Shown here in pieces: positions 8,013 through 17,153 of a stretch of DNA of 64,000 nucleotides; within the stretch, counting starts at the first letter, position 1; each line of letters starts with the position of its first letter. The notes under the pieces were generated by a model. It searched no databases. It was given only the letters and a program-made list of their open reading frames with translations, and was not told the DNA's origin. A program made the translations under genes and the position numbers. This DNA is from Chitinophaga pollutisoli (GTDB lineage Bacteria; Bacteroidota; Bacteroidia; Chitinophagales; Chitinophagaceae). The stretch spans positions 3,596,001 through 3,660,000 of the forward strand of contig NZ_CP149822.1 in the NCBI RefSeq assembly GCF_038396755.1. The letters run 5' to 3'.

Positions 8013-8877
8013 ATTTCCTGTTGACGAGGTACACCCCGCTCATAATCACCCCCAGGCAAACAACCTGCCAGCCATTGACGGACTCTCCCGCCACCAGCCC
8101 CCAGCCGATGGCCACCACCGGCAAACCGTACGTTACCATACTGGCGAACATGGCCCCCGCGGAACGGATCAGCTGGTAAAACAGGAGCGAAGCCACCCCC
8201 GTACCGATCAGCCCAAGCGTACAACTAGCCGCCAGGCTCATCCACGGCCGCTCCGCCGCCTGGAAGGTGGCGCTGAAATCGCTCAGCAGGAGCACCGGCA
8301 AGGCGAAAAGCCCCATGAAAAAAAGGGATATCGATACTAACTGAAGACTTTGGAACTCTTTCAAATAGTGGTGCACCAGCGCGATGTTAAGTCCGTAACA
8401 GGCCGTGGCGAGGATCACCAGGAAGCCGTAATACCAGTAGGAATTCGCATCCACACCCTTGACGAGGAACAAAAGGATCACCCCGGCAAGGCCGATCAGC
8501 AAGCCCGCCGCCTGGCGCCGCAGCACCGGCGCGCTGAAAAGGGTGACGCTGAATATCAGGGCAAAAACCGGCGTGAAGGAATTCAGCATGCCGGCAAGGG
8601 AACTGTCGATCCGGGTTTCGGCGATACAGAACAAATACGCCGGAATTCCGTTACCTAATAAACCAGACACAATGATCGCGGGGATTTTTGCGGCGGGCGT
8701 CTGCCGGATAAACCGGAAGAAGAATGGCAGCAATGCCGCCCCGGCCGAAATAAGCCGGATGCTCGCCACCTGGTAAGGCGAAAAAGACGCCAGTCCCAGT
8801 TTCATGAGGATGAACGAGCTGCCCCAGGTCAGCGACAGCAGCAGGAAGATCCCCCAGTTCATGAGTCGTTGGTTCAT
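8011..8877 (-). CDS. EamA-family (drug/metabolite) transporter
   Basis: The 288-residue protein is almost entirely hydrophobic with about ten membrane segments in two EamA repeats. The N terminus MNWGIFLLLSLTWGSSFILM is typical of the family, which exports or imports small metabolites; the substrate cannot be told from sequence. I start at the ATG at 8877. The longer open frame would run into the 5' region of the divergent PPK2 gene. Confidence 0.85.
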   Translation of the reverse strand: MNQRLMNWGIFLLLSLTWGSSFILMKLGLASFSPYQVASIRLISAGAALLPFFFRFIRQTPAAKIPAIIVSGLLGNGIPAYLFCIAETRIDSSLAGMLNSFTPVFALIFSVTLFSAPVLRRQAAGLLIGLAGVILLFLVKGVDANSYWYYGFLVILATACYGLNIALVHHYLKEFQSLQLVSISLFFMGLFALPVLLLSDFSATFQAAERPWMSLAASCTLGLIGTGVASLLFYQLIRSAGAMFASMVTYGLPVVAIGWGLVAGESVNGWQVVCLGVIMSGVYLVNRK

Positions 8878-8942
8878 AGTGGGGCAAAGGTACCGATTCC
8901 ACTTTGTGCCGATGTTAAAGTATATTAAGAAAAAAACGAAAT

Positions 8943-9716
8943 ATGCCACCGATCCGACTTTCCGACATTCCAACCACCGTTCCCAAAAAAGCAGATAAGG
9001 AGCAGATCAAAGAGGAAATGGAAACCATTCTCAAAGACCTCGACGAATTGCAGAACCTCCTGTACGCCGAGCACAGGCATAGCCTGCTCGTGGTGCTCCA
9101 GGGCATGGACGCCAGTGGGAAAGACGGCGTTATCCGCGACGTTTTCGGCACCATGAACCCCATGGGTGTGCTCGTGCAGCCCTTCAAGGCGCCCACGGAA
9201 CAGGAAGCCGATCACGATTTCCTGTGGCGCATCCACCAGCACGCGCCGGGAAAAGGAATGATCCAGGTGTTCAACCGCTCGCATTACGAAGATGTGCTCG
9301 TGCAACGGGTGCATAAATGGGTAGACGAAGAAGTGATAAAAAAACGCTTCACCGCCATCAACGACTTCGAAAAACTCCTCCGCGACCATAACAGCACGCA
9401 TATCCTCAAATTTTACCTGCACGTTTCCCCCCAGGCGCAAATGGCCCGCCTCGAAGAGCGGACCCGGGACCCGCGAAAGATGTGGAAGTACAACGAAAAG
9501 GACTTCGCGGAAGCGAAGCTGTTCAAAAAGTATCAGAAAGCGTATGAAGACGTGTTTAAGGAATGCGGCAAAATTCCCTGGTACATCGTGCCTGCCGATG
9601 ATAACTGGTACAAGGAATATTTCATCGCTAAAACGGTCAGGGATACACTGAAGGCCCTGAAGATGAAGTTCCCGAAGTTGCCGAAGCAGAAAAATAATCA
9701 GGATGTCAAACCATAA
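8943..9716 (+). CDS. PPK2-family polyphosphate:nucleotide phosphotransferase
   Basis: The protein has 257 residues and a single PPK2 domain: Walker A GMDASGKDG near residue 58, NRSHYEDVLVQRVH (Walker B/lid region), and EERTRDPRKMWKYNEKD. PPK2 enzymes use inorganic polyphosphate to phosphorylate nucleoside mono- or diphosphates. Length and motifs fit a one-domain class I or III enzyme; the exact nucleotide preference is not readable. It is divergent from the EamA gene, with about 65 bp between them. Confidence 0.9.
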   Translation: MPPIRLSDIPTTVPKKADKEQIKEEMETILKDLDELQNLLYAEHRHSLLVVLQGMDASGKDGVIRDVFGTMNPMGVLVQPFKAPTEQEADHDFLWRIHQHAPGKGMIQVFNRSHYEDVLVQRVHKWVDEEVIKKRFTAINDFEKLLRDHNSTHILKFYLHVSPQAQMARLEERTRDPRKMWKYNEKDFAEAKLFKKYQKAYEDVFKECGKIPWYIVPADDNWYKEYFIAKTVRDTLKALKMKFPKLPKQKNNQDVKP

Positions 9717-9770
9717 TTCTGTAAAATTGCACTGTATTTCAATCCTTTCCTAACCTTCAAAACCTTGCGT

Positions 9771-10145
9771 ATGTCTTTTTTCAGTGAGTTCAAAGCCTTT
9801 GCCATGAAGGGTAATGTGATCGATCTGGCTGTCGGTGTTGTAATCGGCGCCGCTTTCGGTAAGATCGTCAATTCCCTGGTGGACGCTATCATAATGCCTA
9901 TTGTCGGGATTTTACTCAAAGGAATCGACTTTAAAGAGGCAATGATTAAAGTCGGGGAAGCCGAAGTCAAATATGGCTTATTCATTCAGGCTCTTGTCGA
10001 ATTCATCATTATCGCATTCGCCATTTTCCTCGTAGTGCGCACCATCAACCGATTCAAGAAGGAAGAACCGGCTCCCGCTCCAGCAGGCCCCACGCCTACG
10101 GAGCAACTCCTCATGGAAATCCGCGACGAACTCAAAAAACCTTAA
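9771..10145 (+). CDS. mscL: Large-conductance mechanosensitive channel
   Basis: The 124-residue protein has the MscL layout: an amphipathic N terminus ([20 protein letters not shown]), TM1 with [19 protein letters not shown], a short periplasmic loop, TM2 ([15 protein letters not shown]) and a charged C-terminal helix. The pentameric channel opens during hypo-osmotic shock. An in-frame TTG two codons upstream is less likely than the ATG at 9771. Confidence 0.95.
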   Translation: MSFFSEFKAFAMKGNVIDLAVGVVIGAAFGKIVNSLVDAIIMPIVGILLKGIDFKEAMIKVGEAEVKYGLFIQALVEFIIIAFAIFLVVRTINRFKKEEPAPAPAGPTPTEQLLMEIRDELKKP

Positions 10146-10163
10146 TTACGGATACGCTTTTTT

Positions 10164-10202
10164 AACGGTTGGTCAACTTTTTACGCTGGCCAACCGTTTC
10201 CC
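10164..10202 (+). terminator. Probable terminator of mscL
   Basis: AACGGTTGG (10164-10172) pairs with CCAACCGTT (10190-10198), with a loop that includes T5. The T tail after the stem is short. Confidence 0.55.
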
Positions 10203-10228
10203 ATAATTGTACTCAACCAACAGTAATC

Positions 10229-11173
10229 ATGAAGCATTTTTCCTGTTTCCTCATCGCCCTGCTGTTCATCGGCGGCACGCTGCATGCGCAGGACCAGACA
10301 TTTAAGAAACTCCGCGAGGAATCCGCCAAAGGCATCAAAAACACCGAGAAAGATACCACCGGGCGGCTCTGGAAAAAAGGCGGCTCCTTCGGCCTCACCT
10401 TCAACCAGGGATCATTGTCCAACTGGGCGGCCGGGGGCGACAAGCTCTCCCTTTCCCTCCTCGGGACCCTCAACGCCTTCGCCAATTATAAAAAAGGCAG
10501 GCACTCGTGGGACAATAACATCGACCTCGCCTACGGCTACGTGAATACCACCAGCCTCGGCACCCGCAAAAGCGACGACCGTATCGACCTCACCTCCAAA
10601 TACGGCTATGATATCGGCCGCAACTGGTACCTGAGCGGCCTCTTCAACCTCCGCACCCAGTTCACCGACGGTTATATCTATCCCACCGATTCCACCCGCG
10701 AATTCACCTCCACCTTCTTCGCGCCGGCATACATCGTACTGTCGCCCGGTATCGACTGGATGCCGAATAAGGATTTCTCCCTGTTTATGTCGCCATTTAC
10801 AGGCAGATGGGTTGTGGTGCGCGACGAATTCCTTTCCAGCAAAGGCGCCTACGGCGTGGATACCGGCAAACATGTGAAAAGCGAGTTCGGCGCCTACGTG
10901 ACCGCCACCTACAACAAGGAATTCGCCAAGAACATGACATACAAAACCAAGCTGGAGCTGTTTTCCAACTACAAACACAATCCCGGCAACATCGATGTGT
11001 TCTGGACTAATATTATTTCGTTGAAAGTCAACAGGTTAATCAGTGCCAATATTTCCTGGGACATGATTTACGACGACGACGTGCGGGTATTCGAGAACAA
11101 GGAAACCGGCGTCATGGGGCCCAGGCTGCAGATCAAGCAGGTATTGGGCGTGGGGCTGACGGCCAAGTTCTGA
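10229..11173 (+). CDS. DUF3078-type outer-membrane-associated protein
   Basis: The 314-residue protein begins with a signal peptide (MKHFSCFLIALLFIGGTLHA, cleavage before Q). The mature part starts with a charged helix and then alternates short beta-like segments rich in Tyr, Trp, Gly and Asn, e.g. GLTFNQGSLSNWAAGGDKLS. This is the pattern of DUF3078 proteins, common in Bacteroidota and predicted to be beta-barrel-like; their function is unknown. I start at the ATG at 10229 because the signal peptide begins there. Confidence 0.8.
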   Translation: MKHFSCFLIALLFIGGTLHAQDQTFKKLREESAKGIKNTEKDTTGRLWKKGGSFGLTFNQGSLSNWAAGGDKLSLSLLGTLNAFANYKKGRHSWDNNIDLAYGYVNTTSLGTRKSDDRIDLTSKYGYDIGRNWYLSGLFNLRTQFTDGYIYPTDSTREFTSTFFAPAYIVLSPGIDWMPNKDFSLFMSPFTGRWVVVRDEFLSSKGAYGVDTGKHVKSEFGAYVTATYNKEFAKNMTYKTKLELFSNYKHNPGNIDVFWTNIISLKVNRLISANISWDMIYDDDVRVFENKETGVMGPRLQIKQVLGVGLTAKF

Positions 11174-11199
11174 TCTCCCGGATTTTTGTTATTTTTGAT

Positions 11200-11238
11200 A
11201 AACCTGTCGGTACCTCCCGGCAGGTTTTATTATTTTAT
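11200..11238 (+). terminator. Terminator between the DUF3078 gene and scpA
   Basis: AAACCTGTCGG pairs with CCGGCAGGTTT with one mismatch, followed by a T/A-rich tail that runs up to the scpA start. It may attenuate rather than stop transcription into scpA. Confidence 0.65.
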
Positions 11239-11239
11239 T

Positions 11240-12028
11240 ATGAGCGAACAGGATATTTACAAGATCAGTCTGCCGCAGTTCGAAGGCCCCTTCGACCTGC
11301 TGTTGTTCTTCATCGAGCGCGACGAGCTGGATATTTACGATATTCCCATCACGACGCTGACGAATGAATTCCTGGATTTCATCCATAAAATGGAGCAGCT
11401 CAACATCGAGCTGGCCAGTGAGTTCATCCTGTTCATTTCTACGCTGATGCGCATTAAAGCGAAGATGCTGTTGCCCCGTAAGGAGCTGGATGCGGCGGGG
11501 AACGAGATTGACCCGCGGCAGGAACTGGTGGACAAGATCCTGGAATATAAGCGCTTCAAGCAGGCGGCCATCGAGCTGGCCGAGAAAGAGGCAGACCGGA
11601 TGCTGGCCATGAAGCGTGGCAATATCCAGAAAGAACTGGCGGAGATCGGGGAGCTGACGAGCGAGGGGTCCGAAGTGCAGACGCTGACGCTCTTCAAGCT
11701 GACGAAGACCTTCGAGAAGGTGATGCAGCGCGTGAAAGAACGGTCCAACAAGCCCCAGCACGTGGTGTACAAGTACGACTACACCATGGAAGGCAGCCGC
11801 GAATACATGATGGATCTGGCCCGCGCCGAGAAAACCATCGCGTTCGAGAAAATTTTCGATCACTGTAAAGACCGCGTGCATGCCATCTTCCTGTTCCTAG
11901 GGATGCTGGAGCTCGTACAGGCCAAATACCTCAGCATCATGGTAGGAGAGGGCCGCAACAATTTTATCATCGACTACGTAGATCCTTCCGACCGGCCGGA
12001 AGAAGAAGTCGTGGTTTTTGAAGATTAG
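11240..12028 (+). CDS. scpA: Segregation and condensation protein A
   Basis: The 262 residues begin with the kleisin signature YKISLPQFEGPFDLLLFFIE, followed by ELDIYDIPI and KAKMLLPRK. ScpA bridges the SMC ATPase heads with ScpB to organise and segregate the chromosome. scpB is not next to it here. The ATG at 11240 gives the standard N terminus. The AraC regulator begins 5 bp after the stop, so they may share a transcript. Confidence 0.93.
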   Translation: MSEQDIYKISLPQFEGPFDLLLFFIERDELDIYDIPITTLTNEFLDFIHKMEQLNIELASEFILFISTLMRIKAKMLLPRKELDAAGNEIDPRQELVDKILEYKRFKQAAIELAEKEADRMLAMKRGNIQKELAEIGELTSEGSEVQTLTLFKLTKTFEKVMQRVKERSNKPQHVVYKYDYTMEGSREYMMDLARAEKTIAFEKIFDHCKDRVHAIFLFLGMLELVQAKYLSIMVGEGRNNFIIDYVDPSDRPEEEVVVFED

Positions 12029-12033
12029 TGAAT

Positions 12034-12933
12034 ATGGCTAGCAAGAAAGATCAGATAGAAGTATTGAACCTGTCGGAATATGCGCAGGAAGATACCCCGC
12101 AGGAATTCAGCGTGTCGCACCTTTGCAGCATCGCACCTGTGTTCCTTGAACACCAGGAAGCGCCCCACCGGCACGATTTCTATACCATCTACTGGATCAA
12201 AAAGGGTGAGCTGACCCATACCATCGATACGGTGACCCACACCGTGAAAAAGAACACCCTGTTTTTCCTCGCGCCCGGGCAGGTTCACCAGCTCAAATCT
12301 TCCGAAAAGATAGACGGCTATATGATCGCGTTCCATAACTGCATGATGTGCCCTGCCGGCACTTCCGATATGGATCCCATCAAGAACGGCCTTTTCGTGA
12401 ACGACGCGTTCAGTTCCGTGGTGCATATCACCGACCCCGCCGTGGAAAAGGAAATCGACTGGCTGGTGCTCCGCATGGAAGAAGAAGTGAACGCCCGCCG
12501 CCCGAATTACGATTCCGCTTTCCGGAACCTGTTGCAGTATTTCCTCATCGTGGCGAGCCGCAACGCTCCTAAACCCGTTTCCCTATCACCTGAATACCAG
12601 TCAAAGCATAACAGCGCCCTGTTCATGACGTTCAAAGGCCTGATCGAACAGCAATATAAAGAACTGAAGAACGTGAGCGACTATGCCGCGCTGCTGCACA
12701 TTAAACCGGTATTGCTCAACGAGATCAGCAAACAATTGTCGGGCATCACCGCCGGGGAGCACATCCGCAACCGCGTGATCCTGGAAGCCCAGCGCTATCT
12801 TTTCAACACCGATCTCACCGCGAAAGAGATCGCTTACACCCTGGGTTTTGAAGATCCCCACTATTTCTCCCGCTTTTTCAAGAAATACACCAACCAAACT
12901 CCGTCGGAATTCAAGGAACTTGCAAAAGCGTAA
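12034..12933 (+). CDS. AraC-family transcriptional regulator with cupin domain
   Basis: The 299-residue protein has an N-terminal cupin (HRHDFYTIYWIKKGE, about residues 45-60) and a C-terminal double helix-turn-helix (DLTAKEIAYTLGFEDPHYFS, RFFKKYTNQTPSEF). It follows scpA closely and faces the pirin-YceI-nitroreductase cluster, which it may control through a small ligand; that link rests only on position. A GTG two codons upstream overlaps the scpA stop. Confidence 0.88.
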   Translation: MASKKDQIEVLNLSEYAQEDTPQEFSVSHLCSIAPVFLEHQEAPHRHDFYTIYWIKKGELTHTIDTVTHTVKKNTLFFLAPGQVHQLKSSEKIDGYMIAFHNCMMCPAGTSDMDPIKNGLFVNDAFSSVVHITDPAVEKEIDWLVLRMEEEVNARRPNYDSAFRNLLQYFLIVASRNAPKPVSLSPEYQSKHNSALFMTFKGLIEQQYKELKNVSDYAALLHIKPVLLNEISKQLSGITAGEHIRNRVILEAQRYLFNTDLTAKEIAYTLGFEDPHYFSRFFKKYTNQTPSEFKELAKA

Positions 12934-13035
12934 TTACTTCATCGTAATAGCCTGATTGTCAAATTAATGTGGGATTGATAAAAAAAGTCCACCGTTTACA
13001 TCATTCTATCCATTCCGGATAGATGTTATAACATG

Positions 13036-13068
13036 TACTTTTGTATTGTCTTTTAAAAGGAGGCAAAT
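13036..13068 (+). promoter_or_regulatory. Promoter -7 box and strong Shine-Dalgarno before pirin
   Basis: TACTTTTG (13036-13043) matches TAnnTTTG. AAAAGGAGG lies just before the ATG. Such a canonical Shine-Dalgarno sequence is unusual for Bacteroidota genes and suggests high expression. Confidence 0.6.
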
Positions 13069-13947
13069 ATGACACACACCACAAAGCAAGTAGCACACAT
13101 TTACCAAGGCGCGCAGGCCCATATGGTTGGCGACGGATTCAAGGTGCAGAACCTTTTTCCCGGCGGCAACAAGATGATAGGCAAGCAGTTGAGCCCGTTT
13201 TTCCTGTTGGATTATGCGGCCCCTCACTACTTTGCGCCTTCGGAAACGCCCCGCGGCGTGGAAGAGCACCCGCACAGGGGGTTCGAAACGGTAACCATCG
13301 CCTACCAGGGCGCCCTTGAGCACCGGGACTCCGGCGGCAACAGCGGCAAAATCGGCCCGGGCGACGTACAATGGATGACCGCCGCTTCCGGCGTTGTCCA
13401 TGAAGAAAAGCACGAACGCGAATTCACCCGCAACGGCGGCGTCCTCGAAATGGCACAGCTTTGGGTAAACCTTCCCAAAGCCCATAAAATGGACCCGCCC
13501 CGCTACCAGTCGATCCTCGACACCGACATCCCCGTGAAAGACCTCGGGAACGGCAGCTTTGCCCGCGTCATCGCGGGAAATTTCGAAGAAGTTAACGGTC
13601 CCGCAAAAACCTTTACGCCCGTCAACTTGTTCGATATACGGCTCACTGCCGGAACGGAAACCACCCTCACCCTGCCCGATTGGTACAACACGGGTATCGT
13701 GGTGCTGAAAGGCGCGGTTTCCATCAACGGCACGCATGCCGCCAAAGCCGTGGAAATAGCGGTATTCGAACAGAAAGGCGCATCCATCACGGTGAAAGCG
13801 GAAGAAGACAGCACCTTGCTGGTCCTCAACGGCGAGCCTATCCGCGAATCCATCTTCGCATACGGCCCCTTCGTGATGAACACTAAAGAAGAAATCATAC
13901 AAGCCATCGACGATTTTAACGACGGTAAAATGGGCCGGCTGAACTAA
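13069..13947 (+). CDS. Pirin-family protein
   Basis: The 292-residue bicupin carries the metal-binding motifs of pirins: EEHPHRGFETVTIAYQGALE (two His), and VVHEEKH further on. Pirins are iron-containing proteins; bacterial ones include quercetinases and regulators of central metabolism, and the activity cannot be told here. It heads a row of stress-type genes on the + strand (YceI, nitroreductase, OsmC, second pirin). The strong ribosome-binding site fixes the start. Confidence 0.9.
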   Translation: MTHTTKQVAHIYQGAQAHMVGDGFKVQNLFPGGNKMIGKQLSPFFLLDYAAPHYFAPSETPRGVEEHPHRGFETVTIAYQGALEHRDSGGNSGKIGPGDVQWMTAASGVVHEEKHEREFTRNGGVLEMAQLWVNLPKAHKMDPPRYQSILDTDIPVKDLGNGSFARVIAGNFEEVNGPAKTFTPVNLFDIRLTAGTETTLTLPDWYNTGIVVLKGAVSINGTHAAKAVEIAVFEQKGASITVKAEEDSTLLVLNGEPIRESIFAYGPFVMNTKEEIIQAIDDFNDGKMGRLN

Positions 13948-14005
13948 ACAACAACATCTGAACCTGAACCATTCATTCATCAAACAACTTAAAAAATTAC
14001 CAACA

Positions 14006-14533
14006 ATGGCAACCTGGAAAATTGACACCGCACACAGCGAAATCGAATTCAAAGTGAAACACCTCATGATCACCAACGTAACCGGCCACTTCGCCACTTA
14101 CGACGCCACGGTGACCGCCGGCAACGACGACTTCTCCGATGCTAAAATCAGCTTTGAAGCCGATGTGAACAGCATCAGCACCAAAAACGCCCAGCGCGAC
14201 GAGCACCTGAAAAGCCCCGACTTCTTCGATGCCGCCAATCATCCTAAAATCACGTTCACCTCTACCGGCGTGGAAAAGAAAGACGCGGATACTTTCGTCC
14301 TCAACGGCGACCTTACCATCCGCGGCGTGACCAAACCCGTAGCCCTGAACGTAGAATATTCCGGCATTACCATCGATCCGTATGGCCAGACCAAAGCGGG
14401 TTTCGAGCTGACCGGCAAAATCAACCGTAAAGATTTCGGTCTTTCCTGGTCGGCCACCACGGAAGCGGGCGGACTGGTTGTGAGCGACGACGTGCGCCTG
14501 ATCGCTGCGGTACAGATCATCAAACAAGCATAA
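14006..14533 (+). CDS. YceI-family lipid-binding protein
   Basis: The 175 residues form one YceI domain, a lipocalin-like barrel that binds isoprenoid chains: WKIDTAHSEIEFKVKHLMIT at the start and GDLTIRGVTKPV in the middle. There is no signal peptide, unlike the periplasmic Escherichia coli YceI, so this one is probably cytoplasmic. It is 58 bp after pirin and 24 bp before the nitroreductase. Confidence 0.92.
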   Translation: MATWKIDTAHSEIEFKVKHLMITNVTGHFATYDATVTAGNDDFSDAKISFEADVNSISTKNAQRDEHLKSPDFFDAANHPKITFTSTGVEKKDADTFVLNGDLTIRGVTKPVALNVEYSGITIDPYGQTKAGFELTGKINRKDFGLSWSATTEAGGLVVSDDVRLIAAVQIIKQA

Positions 14534-14557
14534 TTCAACAATAAAAGGAACTGACAA

Positions 14558-15187
14558 ATGGATATCCTCGAGAAACTGAACTGGCGTTATGCCGTGAAGA
14601 AATTTGATCCTTCGAAGCAGTTGAGTGAGGCGCAGTTGGAAAGGGTTCTGGAGGCTACCAGACTGTCTGCATCCAGCTACGGCCTGCAACCTTACAAGGT
14701 GATTGTAGTGAAAGACCCGGCCATCCGGGAAGCGCTGAAAGCCGTATCCTGGAACCAGCCGCAGATAACGGATGCATCGCATCTCGTGATCTTTGCAAGA
14801 TTCGATGATTTGAACCACGGACATGTAGACACATTCATTGGTCACGTCGCGGGCGCCCGGAATCTGCAACTGGAAGACCTGAAAGGTTATGAAAATATGA
14901 TGAAGGACACGGTGAACCGCCTCAGTGAAGATGCCGCTGCCATATGGACTTCCAAACAGGCCTACCTGGCCCTTGGAACCCTGTTGACGGCCAGTGCGGT
15001 GGAAGGCATAGACGCCTGTCCGATGGAAGGGTTCGATGCGGCTGCATACGACGAAGTGTTGGGATTGAAAGAGAAGAATCTGCGCACGGTGGTAGTTGCG
15101 GCGATTGGTTTCCGCGCGGAAGAAGATACGATGCAGCATGCAAAGAAAGTGAGAAAGCCCCTGGGAGATTTCGTGGAATTAGTATAA
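14558..15187 (+). CDS. Nitroreductase-family NAD(P)H oxidoreductase
   Basis: The 209-residue protein is a homodimeric FMN enzyme of the nitroreductase family. It starts NWRYAVKKFDPSKQLSEAQL and contains ATRLSASSYGLQPYKVIVV, the FMN-contacting segment, and a C-terminal ACPMEGFD region. Such enzymes reduce nitro compounds or quinones. An AAAGGA ribosome site precedes the ATG. It ends the run that begins with pirin, before a strong terminator. Confidence 0.9.
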   Translation: MDILEKLNWRYAVKKFDPSKQLSEAQLERVLEATRLSASSYGLQPYKVIVVKDPAIREALKAVSWNQPQITDASHLVIFARFDDLNHGHVDTFIGHVAGARNLQLEDLKGYENMMKDTVNRLSEDAAAIWTSKQAYLALGTLLTASAVEGIDACPMEGFDAAAYDEVLGLKEKNLRTVVVAAIGFRAEEDTMQHAKKVRKPLGDFVELV

Positions 15188-15213
15188 CAAACAGGTTGTT
15201 TGGGGGTTTAGGT

Positions 15214-15246
15214 AAACCGGGTGGAGCAATTCACCCGGTTTTTTTA
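15214..15246 (+). terminator. Terminator after the pirin-YceI-nitroreductase run
   Basis: Perfect stem AAACCGGGTG / CACCCGGTTT with an 8-nt loop and a T tail. Confidence 0.9.
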
Positions 15247-15302
15247 ATCTGGATTCCTTAATTTTAATCTCTTTCGAAACAATTCACCCAAAATAGCAAA
15301 CA

Positions 15303-15713
15303 ATGAAAAGATCCGCAACTGCAAACTGGAAAGGCACCGGTAAAGAAGGTAAAGGCACTGTGTCTTCCGACTCCGGCGTTCTGAAAGATACCCAATATTC
15401 CTTCAGCAGCCGTTTCGAATCCGGCATCGGCACCAACCCCGAAGAACTGATCGCCGCCGCGCACGCTGGCTGCTTCACTATGAAACTCAGCTTCGTGATC
15501 TCCGGCGCCGGCTTCACGCCCGATAACCTCGACACCAAAGCGACTGTGACTTTCGAGAATGGCGCCATCCCCGGCATCCACCTCGACGTAACCGCCAGCG
15601 TTCCCGGTCTCGACGCAGCCAAATTCGCGGAATTCGCGGAAGACGCGAAGGCGAATTGCCCGATTTCCAAACTCCTGAACACCAACATCACGATGGACGC
15701 AAAACTCGTTTAA
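15303..15713 (+). CDS. OsmC-family peroxiredoxin
   Basis: The 136-residue protein shows the OsmC signature: NPEELIAAAHAGCFTMKLS with the peroxidatic Cys, and a second Cys in KANCPISKL. OsmC proteins reduce organic hydroperoxides. It lies alone between two terminators but within the pirin/YceI stress neighbourhood. Confidence 0.92.
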   Translation: MKRSATANWKGTGKEGKGTVSSDSGVLKDTQYSFSSRFESGIGTNPEELIAAAHAGCFTMKLSFVISGAGFTPDNLDTKATVTFENGAIPGIHLDVTASVPGLDAAKFAEFAEDAKANCPISKLLNTNITMDAKLV

Positions 15714-15737
15714 TCGTATACGTTAGTAGGAATCCGT

Positions 15738-15779
15738 AAAGCCGGGCGTGGTTGAAAAACCATGCCCGGCTTTCGTTTT
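15738..15779 (+). terminator. Terminator of the osmC-type gene
   Basis: A 16-bp stem with one mismatch (AAAGCCGGGCGTGGTT / AACCATGCCCGGCTTT) and a GAAA loop, followed by TCGTTTT. Confidence 0.9.
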
Positions 15780-15874
15780 ACGTGAAAAATAGTCCACCAT
15801 TTGCGCCATCGCGTCCATTGTGCGGCGGGGTGTTTTTTCGGACATTTGTGTAAAGAAAAAAGGAGATCAAAGAT

Positions 15875-16588
15875 ATGAAAACAACCATCCACCGTGCCGA
15901 CAGCCGCGGCTTTGCCAATCATGGCTGGCTCCAGTCCAGCCACACTTTCAGCTTTGCCGGGTACTACAATCCCGATCGCATTCACTTCGGCGCGTTGCGC
16001 GTTTTGAATGATGATACGGTGAAGGGCGGAATGGGCTTCGGCGCGCACCCGCACGACAATATGGAGATCGTGAGCATCCCGCTGAGCGGCGCCCTTGAGC
16101 ACCGGGATACCACGGGACGCCACAAGATCATCAACCAGCACGACGTGCAGATCATGAGCGCCGGCAGCGGCATTGAGCACTCTGAGTTCAACGCCAGCAA
16201 AACCGAACCGGTGAAATTCCTCCAGATCTGGCTCTTCCCGAAAAAACGCGACGTGGCCCCGCGCTACGATCAGCAAACCTTCGAACCGGCGGACCGTCAC
16301 AATCGCCTGCAGGTGGTCGTATCGCCCGAAGGAACCGGAGAAGGACTCCCGATGAACCAGGACGCCTGGTTTTCGCTGGGCAACTTCGATAAGGGGCAAT
16401 CCTTTACCTACAGCCCGAAAAAGGAAGGCAACGGCCTCTACCTCTTCGTGATCGGCGGTACCGTAACGGCCGGCGGCGAAAACCTCGGCCCGCGCGACGC
16501 GATTGCAGTTGAAGATTACGCCCAACTTGATGTTACAACATCGGAAGACGCGCAATTGCTGCTCATGGATGTACCCATGCTTGCTTAA
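15875..16588 (+). CDS. Second pirin-family protein (YhhW-like)
   Basis: The 237-residue protein matches short pirins of the YhhW/quercetin dioxygenase type: HTFSFAGYYNPDRIHFGALR, GFGAHPHDNMEIVSIPLSGA with metal-binding His, and GSGIEHSEFN. It shares only the fold with the 292-residue pirin 2 kb upstream. An AAAGGAG ribosome site precedes the ATG, again unusually canonical. Flanked by terminators, it is its own unit. Confidence 0.9.
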   Translation: MKTTIHRADSRGFANHGWLQSSHTFSFAGYYNPDRIHFGALRVLNDDTVKGGMGFGAHPHDNMEIVSIPLSGALEHRDTTGRHKIINQHDVQIMSAGSGIEHSEFNASKTEPVKFLQIWLFPKKRDVAPRYDQQTFEPADRHNRLQVVVSPEGTGEGLPMNQDAWFSLGNFDKGQSFTYSPKKEGNGLYLFVIGGTVTAGGENLGPRDAIAVEDYAQLDVTTSEDAQLLLMDVPMLA

Positions 16589-16612
16589 AGCATATCCACG
16601 AAAAATACCATG

Positions 16613-16640
16613 CCCGGTGGAAAAAATCCACCGGGTTTTT
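16613..16640 (+). terminator. Terminator of the second pirin gene
   Basis: CCCGGTGGA / TCCACCGGG with an A5 loop and T5 tail. Confidence 0.9.
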
Positions 16641-16766
16641 CATTTCCCTGAACCAAAATCGTCGTAAATTAGAACTGCACGAAGGAATCACCGAATGGCA
16701 TATTGAAGCGAAAGAAGGGTAGTATGATGCACGCAATCGTCATCCTGTCACTTTAATCAATATATC

Positions 16767-17144
16767 ATGGAAGTACCAGCACAGTCCACAGACATCCAGG
16801 CACAGTTTTCATCCTGGAAAGAAGAAGTTGATCAAGTACGTTCCAACCTACGTACCATGCGCGGCAGACTCCAGGAAATCGCCACCTCGCCGCAACCCGA
16901 CGCCGAAAGATCCCTGGCGATCGAACATTTCCAAAACCAGTTTATACGACAGTTAGAAGTAGCCGACGAAATGTATCACGACCTGAAGCAGTCGGCAAAA
17001 CATATGGGCTACGGCCGCCCGGCCATCATACACCACGACAGGCCCGTAGACGACATGAGCAGCCTGCAGGACCGAATGCAGGTTTTCCATAAACTTCACA
17101 ATGAATTGTCCGGCGAGTTCAGCCGGTTTGCATCGTACGACTGA
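16767..17144 (+). CDS. Small helical protein of unknown function
   Basis: The 125 residues are acidic and predicted mostly helical, with heptad-like segments around 15-45 (FSSWKEEVDQVRSNLRTMRG) and 55-80. There is no signal peptide or membrane segment. I do not recognise a family. It stands alone, convergent with the PAS protein gene that ends 9 bp away. Confidence 0.65.
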   Translation: MEVPAQSTDIQAQFSSWKEEVDQVRSNLRTMRGRLQEIATSPQPDAERSLAIEHFQNQFIRQLEVADEMYHDLKQSAKHMGYGRPAIIHHDRPVDDMSSLQDRMQVFHKLHNELSGEFSRFASYD

Positions 17145-17153
17145 TCCCGCATT

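Noticed and set aside
13006..14097. 363-codon minus-strand frame opposite pirin
   Set aside because: Shadow of the pirin and YceI genes; the composition follows the complementary codons.
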